Origin: Crocinitomicaceae bacterium
GTDB taxonomy: Bacteria; Bacteroidota; Bacteroidia; Flavobacteriales_D; Crocinitomicaceae
Reading direction: 5' to 3'
Length of the DNA: 64,000 bases
Assembly: GCA_024643725.1 (NCBI GenBank)
Contig: JAHEMJ010000013.1
Span: 201,556 to 265,555 of the forward strand
The notes beneath the pieces were generated by a model. It had not been told where the DNA came from. It did no database searches and was given only the letters and a program-made list of their open reading frames with translations. This document shows, in pieces, positions 44,961 to 53,237 of this stretch (its first letter is position 1; every line of letters starts with the position of its first letter). Position numbers and translations under genes: made by a program.

Positions 44961-46178
44961 TTAATCATCCCATTCATTTGGATCCGTATTTTCTTCCAAA
45001 AGTTTCTTCCAATTGTAATTTAAATCCTCGGTATCCTCTATGATAGACATGTAATCTTTGTTATCGATATCATATCGCAATATTTCCTCACCAGTGTAGG
45101 ATTCTATCGCTTCTAACAACACCACTTCTTCCTCACTACAGAAGGATAATGCTTGTCCGGTTTGTTGACCACGTCCTGTACGTCCACAGCGGTGAACATA
45201 ATTTTCAGGAGAGTCAGGCAAATCGTAATTAATCACATAATCCATGTTCGGAATATCAATTCCACGGCAGGCAACATCGGTTGTAATCAATACTTGGTTT
45301 TCAGTCGAACGAAAACGATCTAAAATCGCAAAACGGTCTTCCTGCTCCTTACCTCCATGCAATGCTTCTGCCTTCACTCCTACGCGCTCCATAGCAGCAA
45401 CAACACGTTCTGCCCTCACTTTTGTCCGAACAAAGACCAAGAATTTAAATTCCGGGTATTCTTTAATCATGTTTTCCAAGAAGAATCGCTTGTCGTCCAT
45501 TTCAATAAAAGCAACCGCATGCGTAACGTTTTTGGAAACGGGATTCTTTGGCGATATCTGAATGCGAATCGCATCTTTGACCACATCATAAGCCAAGGAT
45601 TTGATTTTCTTCGAAATGGTTGCTGTAAAAAATAAGGTTTGACGGTTTTTCGGAATTTTCTTTAACACATCGTGGATGTCCTTCGTGAATCCTAGGTCCA
45701 ACATCAAATCTGCTTCATCTAAAACCAACATTTCCAATTTGGAAATATCAATGAATCCTTGGGCAATCAGGTCGAACATGCGTCCTGGCGTGGACACCAA
45801 AATATCCAACCCATTTTTTAATTGAGTGATTTGTTTTTCTTGTTCAACTCCACCGTAAAGTCCTAGGACACTCACTGGTGTTTTTGCCCCAATTTGCACT
45901 ACAACATCTGAGATTTGTTTCGCTAATTCACGCGTTGGAACCAGTACCAATCCACGGATTCCTTTGTACGCTCCGCGTCTTTTTGTCGCGAATTTATGCA
46001 ACATCGGAATGACAAAAGCTGCCGTTTTTCCTGTACCTGTTTGTGCAACGGCCATGACATCTTCTCCATCCAAAATGGGTTTAATGGCTCTGTGTTGAAT
46101 GTCGGTTGGACGCTTGAATCCTAGGATGTCAAGCTGGTCTTTGATTTCGTCAATAAGGGAATAGTCCTTGAATTTCAT
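44961..46178 (-). CDS. DEAD-box RNA helicase (second copy)
   Basis: I start at 46178 ('MKFKDYSLIDEIKDQLDILG'), giving 405 residues. The standard set is present: Q motif, 'AQTGTGKT', 'PTRELAKQ', 'STPGR', 'DEAD' in 'VLDEADLMLDLGF', 'TAT' in motif III, 'TTDVACRGIDI' and 'HRCGRTGR'. It has only a short acidic tail ('LLEENTDPNEWDD'), unlike the basic tail of the helicase at 9833-11155. It acts in RNA remodelling. The box TACCTTTG lies only 5 bases before the chosen start, so the mRNA may have almost no leader. Confidence 0.93.
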   Translation of the reverse strand: MKFKDYSLIDEIKDQLDILGFKRPTDIQHRAIKPILDGEDVMAVAQTGTGKTAAFVIPMLHKFATKRRGAYKGIRGLVLVPTRELAKQISDVVVQIGAKTPVSVLGLYGGVEQEKQITQLKNGLDILVSTPGRMFDLIAQGFIDISKLEMLVLDEADLMLDLGFTKDIHDVLKKIPKNRQTLFFTATISKKIKSLAYDVVKDAIRIQISPKNPVSKNVTHAVAFIEMDDKRFFLENMIKEYPEFKFLVFVRTKVRAERVVAAMERVGVKAEALHGGKEQEDRFAILDRFRSTENQVLITTDVACRGIDIPNMDYVINYDLPDSPENYVHRCGRTGRGQQTGQALSFCSEEEVVLLEAIESYTGEEILRYDIDNKDYMSIIEDTEDLNYNWKKLLEENTDPNEWDD

Positions 46179-46182
46179 ACGA

Positions 46183-46190
46183 CAAAGGTA
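46183..46190 (-). promoter_or_regulatory. -7 box TACCTTTG next to the helicase start
   Basis: The box on the minus strand ends 4 bases before the ATG at 46178. If it is used, transcription would begin at or very near the start codon. An alternative upstream in-frame start at 46223 is possible but would place the box inside the gene. Confidence 0.4.
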
Positions 46191-46285
46191 CGGATGTTTG
46201 AGTGGAATCGGATAACTATCCATGATTTCCTGAGGTGAATGAACCTTTTTAAGTTACGTGTGTAAGCAAGGAAAAACAGACACAC

Positions 46286-47962
46286 ATGAAAAGAATCTTC
46301 TTATTAACGGTATTAGCGACTTTCACTTGGAAAGCGCAAGCCACAGAAAAAGACCTCATCAAGGCAAGTTTATCCGAAGTCACCGTGTATTCACAAGGTG
46401 CACAATTGCATCACAAGGCAAATTACACCGCAAAGGTTGGTGTAACGGAAGTGAGTATTGAAGGGATTAGTCCATATATTGATCCGAAAAGTATTCAAGT
46501 GAAAGCAACTGGAAATGTGGTGATTTTGGATTCGAAGTATGTCCTTTACTATCCACAACCAACACAAGTCACAGAAGACGGCATCCCATTAAAAATCAAA
46601 CGCAGCATTTCATTGTTGGAAGATTCCTTGCGTTCTTGGAACTTCGACATTCAGGAAATTGATGATGAAATCGGTGTATTAAATGCGACGAAATACATCA
46701 TCAGTAATAATGGTTCGATGAAAGGCTCTGGAAAGGTGAACGATTCCATTCAATTATTGAAGTCTGCGGTGGACTATTATGCTTTAAAAATGAATGAAAT
46801 CAACAAAAAACTATTGACCTTACAACGCAAAAAAGCAGTAAAGGTAGATGCAAAAAAAGAAATGGAAGCGCGTTTAGAAGAATTGCGCAATTACCAAAAT
46901 GGGAATGGCTTGAACGTTGAGAACAACAAAGCCATTCCACGTATCGTGATTACCCTTTCTTCCAATGAAGTGGTCAGTGGAAAATTGAGTTTCTCTTATG
47001 TCATTTCTCAAGCTGGCTGGACTCCCCTGTACGATTTACGCAGTGACTCCTCAACCGGAAAAATCAACTTAACGTATAAGGCGCAAGTACACCAAAATTC
47101 TGGATTAGACTGGAACGATATTCGTTTGAACATTTCAACCAACAATCCATACGCCAATAAAACGAAACCTGAATTAAATCCATGGTACATTGATTACCAA
47201 GCAGCATATGGACGCAAAGTGCAAGAAGCAGCAGTATGTTCTGGCACAAGCGCTGGATTAATCAATACGCAAGCGATGAACATGGGGTATTCTTTCACGC
47301 AAAAAGACTTGGGAGATGCTTTATCTGCCGCAAACTTCACCAAAGTTGTTCAAATGCTCATTGCCGCCGAATTTAAAATCGACCTACCCTACTCGATTCC
47401 TTCCAATAATGATCAACACATGGTACTCATCAAGCAAACGGATTTAGCAACAACTTTCAAATACTATGCTGTTCCAAAAATGGATCCAGGGGTATTCTTG
47501 GTTGCCCAAATGACAAAATTGGATGAATTGCAATTGATTCCAGCTAAGGCTAATATCTTCTTTGATGGTTCCTACATTGGGGAAACTTACATCGATCCAA
47601 CGCGCATGGAAGACACCTTGAATTTGTCGCTAGGAAAAGATCCAAACATTGTGGTGAAACGAACTTTATTGAAAAAAGAATGCAAGGACAAGGTCATTCA
47701 AGATAAGCGCGAACGAACGTTTGCGTACTCGATTGAAGTTCGAAATAGTAAATCGAGTCCGATTGATATTGTGATTCAAGATCAAATTCCAATTACACAA
47801 AATACGGACATCACCATTGAGTCAGTCAACTTGGACAAAGGACGTTTAAACGAACGAACCGGAGTCATCGAATGGAGTTTCAACTTGAAACCGAAGGAAA
47901 ATAAAGTGATCGACTTTGACTACAAGATTCGCCACTCGAAAGACAAAGAAATTAATATCTAA
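46286..47962 (+). CDS. DUF4140/DUF4139 protein (mucoidy inhibitor MuiA-like)
   Basis: The 558-residue protein has a signal peptide ('MKRIFLLTVLATFTWKAQA'). Its N-terminal DUF4140 region has 'LSEVTVYSQGAQLHHKANYT' and 'GISPYIDPKSIQVKATG', then a coiled coil (about 95-210). The C-terminal DUF4139 part contains 'ISQAGWTPLYDLRSDSSTGK', 'NQNTDITIESVNLDKGRL'-like text and 'GVIEWSFNLKPKENKVIDFD'. These proteins are exported and of unknown activity; the MuiA name derives from a plasmid gene affecting mucoidy. An 18-bp-stem terminator follows the stop immediately. Confidence 0.88.
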   Translation: MKRIFLLTVLATFTWKAQATEKDLIKASLSEVTVYSQGAQLHHKANYTAKVGVTEVSIEGISPYIDPKSIQVKATGNVVILDSKYVLYYPQPTQVTEDGIPLKIKRSISLLEDSLRSWNFDIQEIDDEIGVLNATKYIISNNGSMKGSGKVNDSIQLLKSAVDYYALKMNEINKKLLTLQRKKAVKVDAKKEMEARLEELRNYQNGNGLNVENNKAIPRIVITLSSNEVVSGKLSFSYVISQAGWTPLYDLRSDSSTGKINLTYKAQVHQNSGLDWNDIRLNISTNNPYANKTKPELNPWYIDYQAAYGRKVQEAAVCSGTSAGLINTQAMNMGYSFTQKDLGDALSAANFTKVVQMLIAAEFKIDLPYSIPSNNDQHMVLIKQTDLATTFKYYAVPKMDPGVFLVAQMTKLDELQLIPAKANIFFDGSYIGETYIDPTRMEDTLNLSLGKDPNIVVKRTLLKKECKDKVIQDKRERTFAYSIEVRNSKSSPIDIVIQDQIPITQNTDITIESVNLDKGRLNERTGVIEWSFNLKPKENKVIDFDYKIRHSKDKEINI

Positions 47963-48003
47963 ACGAAAAAGCCCCTGACGATTCTGTCAGGGGCTTTTTC
48001 GTT
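47962..48003. terminator. Bidirectional terminator, 18-bp stem
   Basis: AACGAAAAAGCCCCTGAC (47962-47979) pairs perfectly with GTCAGGGGCTTTTTCGTT (47986-48003) around loop GATTCT. Its right end overlaps the stop codon of the minus-strand ParE-type toxin gene, and its left end overlaps the last base of the plus-strand gene. Confidence 0.95.
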
Positions 48004-48301
48004 ATATTCTTTTTTTCCAATTCGAAGGATTTAACTTCGTATGAAATACCGCGATAATGATGAACTTATGATTTTTAGCATCTATAAAATAATGAATCAT
48101 ATATGGAAAAGTCGTCATAACCTTTGAACGAACCTCTTGATATTTCAAGGCGAAAGCATAAGGGTTCAATTGTATGATGGAAACATCTGCGCTTATATGT
48201 TCAAGAAAAAGTTTTCCTAAACCTACTTTTCTTTCATTATACCAAATAACTGTTTTTTCAATGTCTTTTCTTGCCTGAAAAATAATTTCAGCCCGCCACA
48301 T
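48002..48301 (-). CDS. ParE/RelE-superfamily toxin
   Basis: The 99-residue protein starts at the ATG 48301 ('MWRAEIIFQARKDIEKTVIW'). It has the ParE layout: an N-terminal helix with 'ARKDIEKTVIWYNERKVGLG' and 'LFLEHISADVSIIQLNPYAFALKY', then 'VRSKVMTTFPYMIHYFIDAK' and a final 'IIIAVFHTKLNPSNW' strand and tail. ParE members poison gyrase, while RelE members cut mRNA; the Glu/Arg/His triad of YoeB is not seen, so a ParE role is more likely. The start overlaps the antitoxin stop (TGATG). It overlaps the end of the terminator from the converging gene. Confidence 0.85.
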   Translation of the reverse strand: MWRAEIIFQARKDIEKTVIWYNERKVGLGKLFLEHISADVSIIQLNPYAFALKYQEVRSKVMTTFPYMIHYFIDAKNHKFIIIAVFHTKLNPSNWKKRI

Positions 48302-48531
48302 CAAACCTCTTTTTCAAGATCATCCATTGCCTTTTGAAAGGAAGTTGCATTCAATGGATTACGTTCGTATTCCGCCATCCGGTCGTTCAACTCATTTTTT
48401 TGCCATGTAGGTAATTCGTATCCCTCCTGTTCTAGCCCAGTAAATTTTGTTTTTAGTTCATTCCATTCCTCAATTGGAATAAAGACGCCCGTGGTTTTCC
48501 CATGCTCATCTGAAATATATTGAACGCTCAT
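48301..48531 (-). CDS. Antitoxin component of the ParE pair
   Basis: The 76-residue protein opens 'MSVQYISDEHGKTTGVFIPI', a Phd-like N-terminal strand-turn, and ends in a helical, acidic region ('MAEYERNPLNATSFQKAMDD') that would bind the toxin. This antitoxin type is paired with ParE in many Bacteroidota. It overlaps the toxin start by one base. Its DNA-binding residues are not obvious, so autoregulation is likely but unproved. The promoter region 48532-48674 has no -7 box that I trust. Confidence 0.8.
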   Translation of the reverse strand: MSVQYISDEHGKTTGVFIPIEEWNELKTKFTGLEQEGYELPTWQKNELNDRMAEYERNPLNATSFQKAMDDLEKEV

Positions 48532-48674
48532 CTTGATGGATTTTAATTGTATATCGATGGATCATACTTCTATCAACTTAAAGATAAGAAAAAAAACAGT
48601 GATAAACGGTAAATCCATTCAATTTTTAAAATCCACGAAGAGTTCGATCAAATCAAACAATCGTACAGTTTTAT

Positions 48675-50117
48675 TTAATGACTCGCCACGTACTTTCTGT
48701 ATTCCATTTTGTTGGAATCAAAAGTCATCAGTTTGGCAAGTGCTGTTGCATTCTCACGATCTAACAAACGATCTGACAAGAATTTTGCGACTTCCAATTT
48801 ATTTTCATCGTATGTATACAATTCTACAATTTTCCCTGCTTGATCCGTTGTAAGGCACGTTGCTTTCAAGGCCAATTTCACTGCTTCGACACGATCATCT
48901 TCAAAACTTTGGTCTTTCAATTCTTCCAGGAATGTTGGCAAATTATTCAAGGTGCGATTGCAAGAAATCAACGCTCCAGATGTATTTACGTTCGTTTGCG
49001 TATTGACTTGATTCTGTTGTGCATTCGTTTGATAATTGACGTTCCCACCTGAGTTGGTAGTCGTCGTGGTGGTGGTAGTGGTAATTGTTGTTTGTCCAGT
49101 CGTTTGCTGCGTATTCATTCCATTCGCATTCACGTTCATCTGAACATTCCCATTGTTTCCATAGGTGTTTTGCGTTTGCATGCCGTTCGCATTGACATTC
49201 ATGTTGATGTTGGCGTTATTGGACGGAGTCACCGATTGATTCGTTCCCGTTGCATTGACATTCATGTTTACAGTAGCGTTTGGATTCACTTGCTGTTGTT
49301 CCATTCCAGTCGTATTCACATTCATGTTCACACCCATATTTCCACTTTGCATGTTGGGATCCATTCCTGAAACATTGATACTGATTCCCACATTGCCATT
49401 TTGCATCGTCGGATCCATACCATTTCCAGAAACATTCATGTTCATATTCACATTTCCATTTTGTGTGGATTGCGTTTGATTCATGCCATTTGCATTCACG
49501 TTCACATTCATCCCGACATTTCCTGTCTGCGTTGTTTGCGTTTGATTCATGCCACCTGCATTGACATTCATGTTCACATTCGCATTTGGATTGGACGTTT
49601 GTTGATTCATGCCATTTGCATTCACGTTCATCGTCACATTACCATTTGTAGGTGTTTGGACATTGGTATTAGTGTTCGCGTTGGTCGTTTGCGTAGTCGT
49701 GGTTTGTACTGTAGTGGTTTGAACCACTGCATCTGAGTAAACCGCAGTATCTGTCGGACGATAAACAACGGCACTTGGATTGATCACTCCTGCCGTAGGC
49801 ACGATGCTCACCAACTGTAATTTTCCCACTCCTTTTTTAAAGACAATGCGTGTGGTAATATCGCTTGGCTCGTCCATGAAAAAGTTTTTATTCACATCCG
49901 GCGTCTTCCCGTCAGCGAAAATAATCTTCAATGAATACCCGCCATTCTTGATTCCTGCAATGTACACATTTGTTTGTGGCTGGGAATTTTGTTTAATCCC
50001 ATTCAAAATCGCATAGAACTGTTGTCCACCATTATTAAAAATGGTCAAGTTGCTTTGAGCAATGGAAATCACGCTCATAAAAGCAAATAAAACACTTGTA
50101 ATCAATTTCATAATCAT
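48675..50117 (-). CDS. Exported DUF4476 protein with Asn-rich repeat region
   Basis: I start at 50117 ('MIMKLITSVLFAFMSVISIA'), since the longer frame uses TTG; an ATG six bases later is equally possible. The signal peptide leads to a beta domain ('NLTIFNNGGQQFYAILNGIK' to about residue 115). A Thr/Gln/Asn-rich linker and about nine units of 'NVNMNVNANGMNQ' type follow (about 160-342). The C-terminal 95 residues are DUF4476 ('LEELKDQSFEDDRVEAVKLA' and 'SDRLLDRENATALAKLMTFD'). Functions in the family are unknown. The repeat region is probably a disordered surface or periplasmic spacer. Confidence 0.87.
   Translation of the reverse strand: MIMKLITSVLFAFMSVISIAQSNLTIFNNGGQQFYAILNGIKQNSQPQTNVYIAGIKNGGYSLKIIFADGKTPDVNKNFFMDEPSDITTRIVFKKGVGKLQLVSIVPTAGVINPSAVVYRPTDTAVYSDAVVQTTTVQTTTTQTTNANTNTNVQTPTNGNVTMNVNANGMNQQTSNPNANVNMNVNAGGMNQTQTTQTGNVGMNVNVNANGMNQTQSTQNGNVNMNMNVSGNGMDPTMQNGNVGISINVSGMDPNMQSGNMGVNMNVNTTGMEQQQVNPNATVNMNVNATGTNQSVTPSNNANINMNVNANGMQTQNTYGNNGNVQMNVNANGMNTQQTTGQTTITTTTTTTTTNSGGNVNYQTNAQQNQVNTQTNVNTSGALISCNRTLNNLPTFLEELKDQSFEDDRVEAVKLALKATCLTTDQAGKIVELYTYDENKLEVAKFLSDRLLDRENATALAKLMTFDSNKMEYRKYVASH
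49092..49640 (-). repeat. About nine degenerate in-frame Asn-rich repeats of 18-22 codons
   Basis: Units of the pattern N-V-x-M-N-V-N-x-x-G-M-x followed by a short Gln/Thr stretch repeat about nine times, with unequal lengths (about 54-66 bp). The bases are Thr/Asn/Gln-codon rich. The copies are degenerate but clearly related. Confidence 0.8.
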
Positions 50118-50192
50118 TATTTTTTTCAAAAATACACAAATTTGATGTGCTTGTCAAAATGCTATATCAATCCTTTTCCTAACTTCGCAAAC

Positions 50193-51563
50193 ATGAATTT
50201 TGTCATTGTCGATGTGGAAACAACCGGAGGAAATACCAAAGACTCCAAAATCACTGAATTAGCGATGTACAAATACGATGGCGAAAAAGTCATCGATTCC
50301 ATGATCTCCCTAATCAACCCAGAGCAAGCCATTCCCGAGTTTATCGTTCGCTTAACAGGCATCACCGATTCCATGGTTGCAGACGCTCCGAAATTTTATG
50401 AACTAGCAAAAGACATCATCGAATTCACCAAAGACTGCGTATTTGTCGCTCACAATGTCGCCTTCGACTACGGCATGTTTCGCAGTGAATTTCGTCGTTT
50501 GGGCTATGACTTCAGGTTACCGCATTTGTGTACGGTTCGCGCCTCGCGTTATGTCATTCCTGGACACGCCAGTTACAGTTTAGGGAAATTATGCCGTGAA
50601 ATTGGCATCGAAAACAATGCGCGTCACCGAGCAGATGGCGACGCCAAAGCAACCACCGAGTTATTTCACCTGATTTTTCACAAGGACCCAAACAACTTAC
50701 GTACGTTTGTTCAACAAGAACTGAATCCAAAATCCATTCACCCAAATCTAAGTTTGGATGTGATCGATAACCTGCCTTCAAAAACAGGGGTGTATTTGTT
50801 GTACAACGAATTCAACCAATTGATTTACATTGGGAAAAGCATCAACATCAAGAAACGCATCGAACAACACTTGCGCAATACGAAAACGGCAAAAGGACTA
50901 AAAATGATTCAGGATATTTGCCGCATTGAACATGAATTGACTGGCAGTGAATTAATTGCGATGTTGTTGGAATCCGAATTAATTAAAAAACACCAACCCA
51001 TTTACAACAGAAAGTTGCGCAAAAGCTTCTTTCCCTTTGGTATTTTTGATGAAGTGGACGAACAAGGTTACATCCAATTGAAAGTTGATTCGATTGCGAA
51101 AAAAGAAGGACATCCACTGATCCATTTTTCAAGTAAAAAAGAAGGGACGGATTATTTAACCTATCAAGTAGAAAAGTTTGAACTGTGTCAAAAACTATGT
51201 CACCTGTATCCGACACAATCCGCATGTTTTCATTACACGATTAAATCCTGTAAAGGAGCTTGTGTGCAAGAGGAATCAACCGATTCCTATAATGCGCGAA
51301 TTGATGCACTCATTGAACAATTGAACTTTAAAGGTTCTTCCTTTTTTATTATCGACAAAGGAAGAAATAAAGGCGAAAAAAGCTTGGTTTGGATTGACCG
51401 TGGCATGTACAAAGGTTACGGCTACGCACCCTTTCATTTTCACGGAAAAGAGCCCATGCATTGGATGAGATACATTCAATTAGAAGCCGAAAACCGCGAT
51501 AACAAATCGATTATCAACTTGTTTTTACGGAAGGACAAACGTCACCGATTAGTTACGCTATAA
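50193..51563 (+). CDS. DEDDh exonuclease fused to GIY-YIG domain
   Basis: I start at the ATG 50193 ('MNFVIVDVETTGGNTKDSKI'), giving 456 residues. The exonuclease domain (1-170) has 'VDVETTGG' (Exo I), 'VAHNVAFDYGMF' (Exo II) and 'HRADGDAKAT' (Exo III, His and Asp). The GIY-YIG domain (about 190-270) has 'TGVYLLYNEFNQLIYIGKSI' and 'KKRIEQHL'. The C-terminal part is Cys-rich ('SACFHYTIKSCKGACVQEES'). This joint architecture (Cho/UvrC-like) is common in Bacteroidota and likely acts in DNA repair. Three same-strand genes follow within 2 kb. Confidence 0.9.
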   Translation: MNFVIVDVETTGGNTKDSKITELAMYKYDGEKVIDSMISLINPEQAIPEFIVRLTGITDSMVADAPKFYELAKDIIEFTKDCVFVAHNVAFDYGMFRSEFRRLGYDFRLPHLCTVRASRYVIPGHASYSLGKLCREIGIENNARHRADGDAKATTELFHLIFHKDPNNLRTFVQQELNPKSIHPNLSLDVIDNLPSKTGVYLLYNEFNQLIYIGKSINIKKRIEQHLRNTKTAKGLKMIQDICRIEHELTGSELIAMLLESELIKKHQPIYNRKLRKSFFPFGIFDEVDEQGYIQLKVDSIAKKEGHPLIHFSSKKEGTDYLTYQVEKFELCQKLCHLYPTQSACFHYTIKSCKGACVQEESTDSYNARIDALIEQLNFKGSSFFIIDKGRNKGEKSLVWIDRGMYKGYGYAPFHFHGKEPMHWMRYIQLEAENRDNKSIINLFLRKDKRHRLVTL

Positions 51564-51572
51564 CGTTAGACT

Positions 51573-52346
51573 ATGCTTGGAAAAGTACGTGTATTAGGCT
51601 CTGGAACATCACAAGGAATCCCAATGATTGCCTGTGATTGCGACACTTGTCTGTCCACCGACCCAAAGGATAAACGACTCCGTGCATCGATACTCATCGA
51701 ATTAAATGGAAAGAACTATGTCGTTGATGCTGGACCTGATTTTCGCACACAAATGTTGAGAGAGCATGTCAAACAATTAGACGCTATTCTCTTTACGCAT
51801 GAGCACAAAGATCATGTGGCGGGTTTGGATGATGTGCGCGCCTTTAATTTCTTCTCAGAAAAACCGATGGACATCTATTGCACGGACAATGTAGAAGTTG
51901 CCTTGCGGAGAGAATTTCATTACATATTTGATGAAAACAACTATCCAGGTGTGCCAAAAATTACATTGAATCGCATCGATAAACATGCGTTTGAACTAGA
52001 TGGAATTCGCATTCAACCGATTGAGGTCCTGCATTACAAATTGCCCGTACTTGGTTTTCGCATTGGTAACTTTGCCTACATTACGGATGCGAAAACAGTT
52101 TCGCAAGAAGAAAGAGAAAAACTGAAAGATGTTGACATTTTGATCGTTAATGCCTTGCACAAATTTCCGCACATCTCTCATTTTAACTTAGATGAAGCCC
52201 TGGCGTTTATTGCGGATATCCAACCCAAACAAGCTTACTTAACACACATCTCTCATCTTTTCGGTCGACACGAACACATTCTGGAAGAATTACCATCCAA
52301 CGTATCCGTCCTCTACGACGGCATGCAGCTTGAATTCACATGCTAA
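51573..52346 (+). CDS. MBL-fold hydrolase (PhnP-like phosphodiesterase)
   Basis: The 257-residue protein has 'LGSGTSQGIPMIACDCDTC' at the start and the metal motif 'FTHEHKDHVAGLDDVRAF' (HxHxDH). A later 'YITDAKTVSQEE' and 'AYLTHISHLFGRH' supply more metal ligands. This matches PhnP-like and tRNase Z-like MBL proteins; the exact substrate (a cyclic phosphodiester in PhnP) is not fixed. It lies 9 bp after the exonuclease fusion gene, in the same direction. A hairpin follows its stop. Confidence 0.87.
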   Translation: MLGKVRVLGSGTSQGIPMIACDCDTCLSTDPKDKRLRASILIELNGKNYVVDAGPDFRTQMLREHVKQLDAILFTHEHKDHVAGLDDVRAFNFFSEKPMDIYCTDNVEVALRREFHYIFDENNYPGVPKITLNRIDKHAFELDGIRIQPIEVLHYKLPVLGFRIGNFAYITDAKTVSQEEREKLKDVDILIVNALHKFPHISHFNLDEALAFIADIQPKQAYLTHISHLFGRHEHILEELPSNVSVLYDGMQLEFTC

Positions 52347-52347
52347 C

Positions 52348-52381
52348 AAGGTAAATGTGAATAAATCAACTGATTTACCTT
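52348..52381 (+). terminator. Possible weak terminator after the MBL gene
   Basis: AAGGTAAAT (52348-52356) and ATTTACCTT (52373-52381) pair over 9 bp with a 16-base loop, but only TCTCTT follows. It could also be a regulatory hairpin in the leader of the acyltransferase gene. Confidence 0.35.
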
Positions 52382-52415
52382 TCTCTTGCAAGATGAAAAA
52401 TGCTAATTTCGAACC

Positions 52416-53237
52416 GTGCAAGCACCAAAACTAATTGACATCAAAGAACTAATCCGAAGTAAAAACCCCAAATTATTGCGGTATTTACCAGGATTTGTCT
52501 TGCGCTATCTGCGTAAAACGCTGCATGAAAAAGAGTTAAATGCGTTTATCACGGCGCATGGCGAATTGGAAGGACATGCCTTCTGCGAAGCGGCAACCAA
52601 GTATTTCAATTTCAAGTTTGAAGTGGACGGAATCGAGCACATTCCCAAAACAGGACCGATTATCATCGCTATGAATCATCCGCTTGGTGGTGTGGATGCC
52701 ATCGCATTTATCGTGGCACTGCAAAACCATCGCAGAGACTTGAAATTCATTGTGAACGATTTGCTAACCAACCTTGACAATTTAAACGAGTTCTTTGTTG
52801 GCATCAATAAACATGGGAAAAACGGCATTTCCACAAGAGAACGGATCAAGCAAGCTTTTTACGAAGATCAAGCTCTGTGCATCTTTCCAGCCGGAATGGT
52901 GAGTCGCATTTACGATGGACAGATTCAGGATAGCGAATGGAAAAAAACGTTTATCACTTATGGACGTGAACTGAATCGTCCAATTGTCCCGATCCACATC
53001 AGTGGACAACTATCTCCATTCTTCTACCGCTTATATAAAATCCGAACATTCTTCGGCATCAAAGCCAACATCGAGATGTTCTATTTGGCAGATGAAATGT
53101 TGAAACAAAAAAACAAAACCATTCGATTTACCGTTGGAAAACCAATCATGGGCAAAGACATCGATCCAAACATGGACGATTTAAAAGCAGCAAATTGGTT
53201 TAAATCACAAGTATATCATTTAAAAAAAACGAAATGA
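52416..53237 (+). CDS. Lysophospholipid/aminolipid O-acyltransferase (PlsC-like)
   Basis: The 273-residue protein uses a GTG start at 52416. The acyltransferase core lies at about 85-200: 'IIIAMNHPLGGVDAI' (an H-x4-D-like motif), 'FIVNDLLTNLDNLNEFFVGI' and 'ALCIFPAGMVSRIYDG' (the later FPAG block). It has an N-terminal extension of about 60 residues ('KLLRYLPGFVLRYLRKTLHE') seen in OlsA/GlsA-like enzymes of Bacteroidota. It overlaps the GNAT gene by 4 bp. The pair probably acts in aminolipid (ornithine or glycine lipid) synthesis, with this enzyme adding the O-acyl chain. Confidence 0.85.
   Translation: MQAPKLIDIKELIRSKNPKLLRYLPGFVLRYLRKTLHEKELNAFITAHGELEGHAFCEAATKYFNFKFEVDGIEHIPKTGPIIIAMNHPLGGVDAIAFIVALQNHRRDLKFIVNDLLTNLDNLNEFFVGINKHGKNGISTRERIKQAFYEDQALCIFPAGMVSRIYDGQIQDSEWKKTFITYGRELNRPIVPIHISGQLSPFFYRLYKIRTFFGIKANIEMFYLADEMLKQKNKTIRFTVGKPIMGKDIDPNMDDLKAANWFKSQVYHLKKTK

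Noticed and set aside
49401-49736. 111-codon plus-strand frame with repeated His/Ile text
   Set aside because: It is the antisense of the Asn-rich repeat in the DUF4476 gene; the repeat pattern explains the lack of stops.
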